64,000 bases of DNA, taken from NCBI RefSeq assembly GCF_002994745.2, contig NC_037093.1, positions 67,227,510 to 67,291,509 of the forward strand, given 5' to 3'. Position 1 is the stretch's first letter. The number at the start of each line of letters is the position of its first letter. Under the pieces are notes generated by a model that was not told where the DNA came from, searched no databases, and was given only the letters and a program-made list of their open reading frames with translations. This DNA comes from Rosa chinensis (taxonomy: Eukaryota > Streptophyta > Magnoliopsida > Rosales > Rosaceae). A program made the translations under genes and the position numbers. Positions 56,138-64,000 of the stretch are shown here, in pieces.

Positions 56138-56844
56138 TGAATCTGGTTAAACTTCAGGGTGGTCTCTGTTCAATTGATTAGCTATATATGATACAAAGTT
56201 AGTGACAGGCATGAAGTGTTGGGGGCACAAAATGACAATGAAGTAAAATGGGGGAGAGAGGAGCTCGATGTAAACTAAGAACAAATGGCGAGTGTGCGAT
56301 GAAAGGGAACAAATAGGCAGTTTGGAAGGTAGTGAGGTGTGCAGCCGGTTTCATCTTCAACCGCATGAATCAGTCCGACGATGAAAATGACTTGCAGAAG
56401 TAGGTACTGAAGTGAACAATAAAAAGCCCGGTACATCGTTCTTGTTAGTCAATGCCCGACTCAGGCTTGGTCTAGAGCATATGCCATTTGGGCTTTAGTT
56501 CTACTTTGAAAAGATTAATTTGATTTCACGTCGTTCAGTCGTTGTACTAACAATTTTTTTTTATCTGATAATATATTTCTCTATTATTTGGTTCAGGGGT
56601 GTGTTTTGAAAACTCAAAACCAAAAACTGAAAACCTAACTATAATTCCAGGAAACCACCAAAAGTAACTAAAACCAGATTAAACCGGTTAGTGCTAAAAA
56701 CTAAACTGAACAATGTTTTTGTCATCAGTTCTTGCTCAATACATATGATAAACGGGAAAAATCTGAACTGAACTGCTATACTTAAAATTAATTATAATTA
56801 CTTTTACATGTTCAATCGCTAAGTACTTTTATTTATAGTAAAAT
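56138..56844. promoter_or_regulatory. EXO70 5' flank
   Basis: Promoter and leader of the EXO70 gene (minus strand); no clear element beyond AT-rich sequence. Confidence 0.4.
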
Positions 56845-57116
56845 GGAAGAATTCCACAAATGGTCACTTAACTATGACTTATTCGACACTTTGGTCACTG
56901 AAGTTTCAAATATATCACTTTGGTCACTCAACTATTACACTGTCAATTACTTAAGTCACCTAAAGAGTATTTTTTATAATTTTAATGAAAAAAATTAACA
57001 AAGTGACTTAAGTGATTGACAGTGTAATAGTTGGTGACCAAAGTGATATATTTGAAACTTCAGTGACCAAAGTGTCGAATGAGTCATAGTTGAGTGACCA
57101 TTTGTGAAATTTTCCC
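56845..57116. mobile_element. Mutator-type foldback MITE with 9-bp target duplication
   Basis: 272 bp, almost entirely two inverted arms of about 110 bp (CACAAATGGTCACT(T/C)AACTA, then GTTTCAAATATATCACTTTG) around a short AT-rich loop. The 9-bp TAGTAAAAT occurs on each side (56836-56844 and 57117-57125), the duplication size of Mutator-like elements. Confidence 0.9.
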
Positions 57117-57125
57117 TAGTAAAAT

Positions 57126-57455
57126 TCTATCGTATTAAATTAAGACGTTAGTTAGATGATTTAGACCATGTCAATTCTAAAATATTTGACTGACTTGATT
57201 TAATAAATTTAAAAATGCTATCATACATGAGTTAGCGGTTAGTGTTAGAAAACCAAATTGATGACTTCGACTCCACCTCCTACTGGTACTTTAATGCCTA
57301 CCAAAACTACATCATATTAGACTAAGACGTTAGCAAGATCAATACAATAGTTAATAAAATACGAGATGTATATAATATAAAATAAAATATGCATACGTAT
57401 TATTTAGACAATTTCATCTGATAATTTATAGAAAAGTTAAACAAAATATTATTAA
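57126..57455. other. AT-rich intergenic DNA
   Basis: No gene seen between the MITE and the copia LTR. Confidence 0.4.
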
Positions 57456-57660
57456 TGTAAAAGTAAATTGAGAATTGGAATTGGTCTACTCATTTCATTT
57501 CATAGCCCCTTTATATAGGGATAGAATTACAATGGAAACATCGATTAACATCAATTACAATAATGATAGTAAATGTTGATTGTGATGTGATTTCAATTCA
57601 TTGATTCCTTCTTTCGTCAGTTTCTTTGACGAAGACACATAATGTGTTTTTCCTTTAACA
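57456..57660 (-). repeat. 3' LTR of the copia element
   Basis: Begins TGTTAAAGG directly after the polypurine tract. The end at TTTTACA (57456) is inferred from the TG...CA rule; it cannot be checked against the missing 5' LTR. Confidence 0.6.
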
Positions 57661-57983
57661 CTCCCCTTTGTGCCAAATCAAAGATGAAATGGTGCATGAG
57701 TTGTTGCCTCACTAAAAACCTTGCCAAGTAACAATAAAAAGTGGGACAAAAAAATACACCTTGGTCGAAGGAAAAGAGCACAACTCACCTTTTACATTTA
57801 AGGATGACATGTGTGTGTTAGACTCCCCCTGATGTCTACACCTCCCCCTGATCCTTACATTAATCAAGGGAGCTTGGAAAGTCTTAGCATTCCTATGCTT
57901 TTCACATGTTTCTCAAATGTGGCCTTTGGCAATGATTTGGTGAACAAATCTGCCACATTCTCCTCAAACCCTACTTGATTCAC

Positions 57984-58860
57984 TTAAATTTTGATGAGAG
58001 CCTGTTGTTGCTGATTGTAGAAAAACTTTGGCGATATGTGTTTTGTATTATCACCCTTGATATATCCTAGTTTCATATGTTCGATGCAAGCTGCATTATC
58101 TTCATAAATGCAAGTAGACTCTTCAGTGGTAGAACTTAAACCACTATTTCCTCGAATATGTGTAATGATAGCTCTTAACCATATACACTCACGAACCGCC
58201 TCATGTAGAGTAATGATCTCTGAGTGGTTCGAGGAGATAGCCACAAGAGTTTGCTTGGTTGATCTCCAAGATATCGCTGTGTTCCCAATGGTAAATACAT
58301 ACTAGTTTGAGAACGACCTTTATGTGGGTCAGAGAGATACCAAGCATAAGCAAAACCAACCAAAATGTCATTTCGCGTTTTGGTGTAGTGAGTGGAGCTT
58401 TCACCATCAACATTTCCTTTAGGGATTGCAGTTCCATATGCGGTCCCTCTTGTCTCTCTGTAGGGAAAGAATAGTCACAAGTCAATGGTTTCTTTTAGGT
58501 ATCGAAAAATGTTCTTGATACCATTCCAATGAAGCTGCATTGGCGCTGAGCTAAATTTAGCTAACAAGTAAACTGAGAATGCAATGTCTGGTCGAGTACA
58601 TTGGGCTAAGTATAATAATGCGCCTATTGCACTTAGATAGGGAATTTCAGCTCCCAACACCTCTTCGTCATCTTCTTCTGGACGAAATGGATCTTTCTTT
58701 GCATCCAAACTTCGACCGATCATGGGAGTGCTAGCAGGATGCGCTTTGTCCATGTTAAATCGCCTGACTTTTGGACATACGCAGACTGGAGGATTAGTAT
58801 TCCACAAACTCGGTGTTCTAGTTCAAGGCCTAGACAGAATCGAGTTTTCCCAAGATCCCT
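57984..58860 (-). pseudogene. copia reverse transcriptase end and RNase H fragments
   Basis: RRFNMDKAHPASTPM, PYLSAIGALLYLAQCTRPDI and FSVYLLAKFSSAPMQLHWNG (58475-58807) are followed by HSEIITLHEAVRECIWLRAI and YEDNAACIEHMKLGYIKGDN (57984-58244), the standard end of copia pol. Frames are interrupted. Confidence 0.88.
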
Positions 58861-58918
58861 TCATCTCAAATTCGGATTTCAAGTAACTCGCGGTTTATCT
58901 TATTTCATCAAGAGTACC

Positions 58919-60797
58919 TGATACACTAAAAAGCAAGCGCGCAATTTAACCCTGAAAATGTCATCGTTAGTATATGGTAAATAGGGATCGTTCTAACCGG
59001 GGATTGAGGGTACATCTGTAATTGCAAAAACAAATAAAGAATTAAAATAAATACATAGTATAATATTTACAAAAATAAAACAAACAAAAGGGGGTTTCAG
59101 GATTATTAAATTAAAAATAAAATAAATAAAATAAAGAAAATGGAAAAACATATATATACGGGTGGAACGCAAGGAATAAAGATCAAAACCACAATCATAT
59201 GCAAGAAATCCAATCACAATTCCTATAATTGATTTTCTATGTCATGAGAAAGAAGTTGACCATGTGAAACGTTAGAAAGCAAACGATTTCCCATTTTTTA
59301 CTTTCCTTGAATAATTAATCTAAGTGAAAGCACCTAAATCAATCCTATTGAACATGCAATCATAGTCTAGAAAGCTAGCTAATCAAGAACACATTCAACG
59401 CATGAAGAACAAAGAAAGGATGTCAACCAAAGTGTACAATCTAGTTATGAATAAGTTCACCTATTTGCAATCCTCCTTAATTGATTTCGACTTTTGTCCA
59501 AAGCCTTTACTACTTAAACTAGCTCCAATTACATGCATATATCCTAAGTTGGCCACCAAAGAACATAAACATGAAAAAGTTTTCTATAATCCAAAATCAA
59601 TCAAGCAATCTCACATAAGCAACATTTAAATCAACATATAAAAATCACAACTTTATTTCAAAACATAAAAATAGGCTTTAAACTTTGCCCTTAACGTTTA
59701 TGTCAACTAAAAATCAAGTTCATAAGAAATCAAAATAAAGAAAACCAAAAAGGTTACAAGGAATAAGATAGAATTACACCATGAATGATGAATGGTGGAA
59801 AGCTTGAGACGTTGGTCTTGGATCTTGAAAGCAAGCCTCCAAAGCTTCACGACACAAGATGGATGATGGCGGCTAGGAGGCTTCATGGCTTCTTCTTCTC
59901 TTCTTCTCTTTGCTTGAAGACGCAGAGACTTGAAACTACAGGATGGAGAGAAAGCTTGACGTTATGGAGAGAATTTTCTGAATGAAGAGGTGTGTTGTTT
60001 GGTGGTGTTGTTGTGTGATGGTGTGTAGAATTGTGTAGAGAATGCTCCTATTTATAGAAGGATGGCAACTTAGTCTCCAAGTCTTCAAGATTGATCCACA
60101 CAGCATTAGCCAATCAGAGAACGCCACGTCAGCTCTGCTATGTCATCCAACCAATAAGAAACCTCCAATTTAACACCTTGATTTATGGAGATTATTTTTG
60201 AATTAATTGCATGATTATTTTCTGATTTATCTCCTCAAATAACTATCCAATCATGCCACACAGCTTCGACCAATCACAGAATGCCATGTCATCTCTGTTG
60301 AGTCATCCAGCCAATCAAAAGCCTCCAAAATAAGTCCATAATCCTTCAAAATATATTATTGCTGATTTTCCCAAGATTTTATCTGATTTTTCTCTTAATT
60401 TTCGGCCAAAATACTCTTGAGTGAAAATAAAAATGAATCTGGACTTGTTTTGGACCTTTTCTCCCTTAAATCTCTCCATGGCGTCATTATCCTTGATCCT
60501 CTCTTGATTTTTGACATTAACTCCATGATTTTCACATTATCTCCATGATTTCCCATGCAAAAATCAGATTTAATCTCCCATAATATCTCCCACATCATCT
60601 TCAAGCCATGTGGTTTCCTAGTACCATCAGGACTCCTCTCTTTTCGCCATGTGTTTTCATTTCAGCTCATTTCTTCTCTATTTATTCCAATATACCTAGA
60701 AAATAAAAACTAAATTAAAATTTAATTATTTAAGGAAATAACTAAGTAAAATATGAGGAAATAACTATTAAAACATCGCATTAAAATGCTCCTATCA
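58919..60797 (-). mobile_element. 1.9-kb solo LTR inside copia reverse transcriptase
   Basis: In minus sense it begins TGATAGGAGC and ends GTGTATCA, with TGATA/TATCA inverted ends. The duplication is GGTAT on one side (60798-60802) and GGTAC on the other (58914-58918), one base apart. Removing it joins YVDDINIIG to TLDEI, the normal copia sequence. Confidence 0.85.
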
Positions 60798-61045
60798 ATA
60801 CCTATTATGTTTATATCATCGACATATACAGCTACAATTGTAAATCCGGAACTTGTTTTCTTTATAAATACGCAAGACCACAATTCATCGTTCTTATATC
60901 CCTTCCCAATCAAGTAGTCACTTAGATGAGTATACCACATCCGCCCAGATTGTTTCAATCCGTAAAGTGAGCGTTTCAACCTAATTGCAAACGCACTCCG
61001 TGGTTTAGAGTCACTTGACTTGGGTAATGTAAGGCCATCAGGCAC

Positions 61046-61105
<60 letters not shown>

Positions 61106-61330
61106 TAATCAAGATCCCCATAGAGATATGCAGTAACCACATCCATGAGCTTCATTTCCAGTCCTTCGGAAACTACCAAGCTAACTAAGTAGCGGAACGT
61201 TATAACGTCCATTACGGGAGAGTATGTCTCCTCGTAGTCAATTCCAAGGCGTTGTGAGAAATCTTGTGCCATAAGGCGAGCCTTGTATCTCAGGACTTCA
61301 TTATTCTCATTACACTTTCTGACAAAGACT
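60798..61330 (-). pseudogene. copia reverse transcriptase, split and interrupted by a TA repeat
   Basis: MDVVTAYLYGDLD, a TA run, KVPDGLTLP, FAIRLKRSLYGLKQSGRMWY and the catalytic VAVYVDDINIIG. The codon before the TA run is a stop, and the run interrupts the normal DIYMKVPDG. Confidence 0.87.
61051..61103 (+). repeat. (TA)26 microsatellite within reverse transcriptase
   Basis: 53 bp of TA repeat placed exactly where the copia sequence has GATATATATATGAAA (codons for DIYMK), so it probably grew from that short native run. Confidence 0.92.
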
Positions 61331-61431
61331 CATTTATGTCCTATAGGCTTGACACTTGGTGGGTCTAGCACTACTGGACCAAGTACCTGTCTCTTTGTCA
61401 GATAATCTAATTCTGCCTGGATTGCTTCTTT

Positions 61432-62160
61432 TCATTTAGGCCAATCTGCTCTTTGTTGACATTCTGCAACAAAGTGTGGTTCGATATCATCGTACTCTAT
61501 GATTTCTTGAGCAACAATATATGCAAATACATCATCAATGTGTATGGAAGATCTTTCCATCAACTCATACGCACTCTCATAATCCATTGAGATTTCTTTG
61601 TTCTCTGGAATCATTTCAAACATCAGAGCGTCCTCTAGTATTGATTCATGGGCATAACTATAATCAGAGACAATCTTACGAGAGAGATTATCTACATTGA
61701 TGATTAATGGATCGGTTTGTGCCATACTCACCCTCTTCTTCCTTGGGTGAGTGTCAATCGAACCAAGTGGCCTCCCCTCTTCCTTTGAGGAGCCACGACC
61801 TCAACCACACCTCCACTAAGTGTGGTTGCAATGCCTCTATCTGTGCCGCTGTATCCTTTGTTGGGAACTTCTAACCTTGTAGGCACGTTTGCAGCTGGTA
61901 TATGTGATCTCATCACTTTAGCGATATCAGTAAACACATCAGGCATCGAATCTACTACGTTCTGAAGATCGATTATTCTTTTCACTTCACTTTCACATTG
62001 TGAAGTGCGGGGATCAAAATAAGACAGAGTGGGGACAAACCACGACAATTCCTGTCGTTCCCTTGGAAAATCTTTTTTCCTATCTTCCCCTAACGACGGG
62101 AAGACTGTCTCATCAAAGTGACAATCCACAAATCTAGCGATAAAGAGATCGCCTGTCTAG
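61432..62160 (-). pseudogene. copia pol spacer region between integrase and reverse transcriptase
   Basis: Contains CHFDETVFPSLGEDRKKD, QELSWFVPTLSYFDPRTSQC and IPAANVPTRLEVPNK, typical of the linker of Ty1/copia polyproteins. Stops and shifts are present. Confidence 0.75.
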
Positions 62161-62891
62161 GGTTCTAAGTAGCAGATAATTGTTGGGGATTTGTATCCAA
62201 CATAAATACTTAATCGTCTCTGGGGACCCATTTTGGTGCGCTGTGGGGGCGCAATAGGCATATATACTGCGCAACCAAATATGCGTAAGTGTGAAATGTC
62301 AGGCTCATATCCAGTTACCAACTGGTACGCAGAAAATGGTTGGCTAGCGGTGGGTCTGAAATGAATAAGTAAAGCTGCGTGCAATATTGCATAACCTCAT
62401 GCAGATATAGGCAGGTTGGTGCGCATAAGCAATGCCCTAGCCACCATCTGTAGCCTTTTGATGGTGGCTTCTGCAAGACCATTTTGTGTGTACACATCGG
62501 GTACAAGATGCTCTACATCGATCCCCATAGACATGCAATAATCATCAAATACTTTTGATGTAAACTCTCCAGCGTTATCAAGCCTTATAGACTTGATAGA
62601 ATGATCAGGGTGGTGAGCCCTTAAACGTATAATCTGTGCTAGGAGTTTTGCAAATGCATCATTTCTTGTGGACAATAAAGCGACATGTGACCAGCGTGTC
62701 GAAGCATCCACCAAAACCATAAAGTACTTGAATTGTCCGCATTCTAGATGGATAGATCCATAGATATCTCCTTGTATCATTTGTAAGAATGGAATGTTTT
62801 GTTTTGTGGCTTTACCATAGGAAGGTCTTGAACATGTTTTTGCTGAAGAGCAGGCTTTGCAAAACCAGTGTTGTGCCTTTGAAATAGTCAA
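62157..62891 (-). pseudogene. copia integrase
   Basis: FCKACSSAKTCSRPSYGKA, LECGQFKYFMVLVDASTRWS, IKSIRLDNAGEFTSKVFDDY and DVYTQNGLAEATIKRLQMVA are the core D,D-35-E motifs; VTGYEPDISHLRIFGCAVYM follows in a new frame (62157-62384). Confidence 0.9.
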
Positions 62892-63025
62892 TGAGGCATA
62901 ATGGGAGGGAGATAGTCAAAATCTGGAGCAACCATTGACTGAGTAAGTTCCTTGTTGCCATTGAAGTCTGCAATTGTGAGGTTGACGTCTGGGTCATGGC
63001 CTTTTTCCATATAGTGAGCCTCTTG

Positions 63026-63896
63026 TTATTTCGACTCCCTATACCTCTTGTAATTGGTTGCTACTCTGTTGCTTGCTTGGCAGTTCTTGTACCAATGCCC
63101 AATGACTCCACACCTATAGCATGGTTCATTGTCAACTCTTTCCTTTTTGACAGAAGGATTCTTAGGTGCCTTTTGCAACCCCCCCCCCCTTGCTCGCGCG
63201 CGCCCCTTTCCACGTGGTGTAGGAATCAGCACGTCTAAACCCCTTTGCATTGGAGTTATTTCCACTTTTCATTTTTCCATAATTAGCCTCAGGAATTTTC
63301 TTTGTCCCAGTAGACCTGGCGTTGTTGTTCAAGAGAACCACATTATGTCTCTCAACCACTTGCAGTAAGCTGATCAACTTATTGAATGTTGTGATTCTTT
63401 TGTTGTCATATTCCAGCCTATACTGGTTCGCTAGTATAAGTGTTGAAGTAAGAAAAGTGGAAAGAGTCTTCTGGATCATATCATCTTCTATGAGTTCTTT
63501 TCTACAGAAATTTAGACGTGTCTTTAGGTACAACATGTCCTTGTTGAAGTCATTGACCCTATTGTAGTCAAGCGAGCGGATTTCATTCCACTGAATGGTC
63601 AGTTCTGGGAGCAAGGTGTCATGAATGTTTCCAAAACGTACCTTAAGGGAATCCCACAGTTCTTTGAGTGTCTTCAACTTAATGTACTCCCAGCGTAGGA
63701 TAGGATCAATGTGTCGCCTCAGAAACATTAAGACATTTGCTTTCACTTTATTAGATGATTCATCATCTTTGGAGTCGGTAATGGTGACAGTGTAGTCTTT
63801 TGCTACAAAAGCAGTTTCTACATCGGAAACCCAACGATGGTACTCAAATCCTTCTGAGTCCAAAATGTCAAATTCAGGTCGAGTTGGATTGGCCAT
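63026..63896 (-). pseudogene. copia gag (UBN2 type), frameshifted at a C run
   Basis: MANPTRPEFDILDSEGFEYH, RWVSDVETAFVAKDY, LKELWDSLKVRFGNIHDTLL and DDMIQKTLSTFLTSTLI continue to 63162. The zinc knuckle CYRCGVIGHWYKNC is in another frame (63026-63265). The shift falls near a run of about 12 C at 63178-63189 next to alternating CG. This gag resembles the one at 37404-38465. Confidence 0.87.
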
Positions 63897-64000
63897 CTAC
63901 ATAAACAAGAGGGAATATATAAATTACGCAGTCATAAAGACATCCACGTGAATTATTTTCCAAAAATATGAATTAGATTTCAAGACCAAGATTCTTAATG

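Larger units (their letters stand above)
57456..64000 (-). mobile_element. Ty1/copia element, decayed, 5' end outside the window
   Basis: In minus sense: gag (from 63896), zinc knuckle, integrase, reverse transcriptase, RNase H, polypurine tract (ACAAAGGGGAG at 57661-57671) and 3' LTR. All frames carry stops or shifts. A 1.9-kb solo LTR (58919-60797) sits inside the reverse transcriptase. The 5' LTR would lie beyond 64000. Confidence 0.9.

Overview
This is a nuclear window from a dicot plant. The genes carry short AT-rich introns with plant splice sites, the 72-nt tRNA-Pro has the usual plant form, and the families present (FBD-type F-box, NPGR1, ZCF37, WLIM1, EXO70, UBN2-type copia gag) are plant families. 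The retroelement mix and protein flavour suggest a rosid, possibly Rosaceae; that is a guess and not proved by the sequence.

Layout. 0.6-2.4 kb: old transposon debris (a LINE 3' end with its A-tail, and a TTTCGG-rich inverted-terminus element). 2.4-4.5 kb: an F-box gene (At3g07870 type, minus) with a frameshift and two further exons encoding a Cys-rich tail. 4.7-7.8 kb: AT-rich repeats. 8.5-9.9 kb: an F-box/FBD/LRR gene. 12.4-15.0 kb: NPGR1, followed by a hAT insertion and a decayed copy of part of NPGR1. 17.1-20.6 kb: a divergent pair, an SVIP-like VCP-binding peptide (minus) and an AKAP17A-like RNA-binding protein (plus). 21.9-22.7 kb: ZCF37-like membrane protein. 24.7-27.2 kb: GPN2/QQT1 GTPase with ten exons, two apparent U12-type introns and one GC-AG intron.

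27.6-42.1 kb is a nested retrotransposon island. It holds a Ty3/gypsy chromovirus that has lost nearly all of its 3' LTR, and a decayed Ty1/copia element split by a 3.3-kb solo LTR and by a small non-autonomous LTR element with a rearranged, foldback 3' end. 43.0-49.6 kb: a SAM methyltransferase, a fragment of an At4g22030-type F-box gene, a MITE, a NAP1 C-terminal fragment, tRNA-Pro(UGG) and the LIM protein WLIM1. 50.3-56.1 kb: an F-box gene (At3g12350 type) and an EXO70 exocyst subunit. 56.8 kb to the end: a Mutator-type MITE and a decayed copia element that itself carries a 1.9-kb solo LTR.

The genes are ordinary housekeeping, trafficking and ubiquitin-ligase genes and do not form a pathway. 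The strongest unusual signals are the U12/GC intron set in GPN2, the F-box gene with a foreign-looking zinc-site tail, and the LTR elements whose intact target duplications expose later or aberrant rearrangements. I saw no sign of a defence island, biosynthetic cluster or other dedicated novel system.
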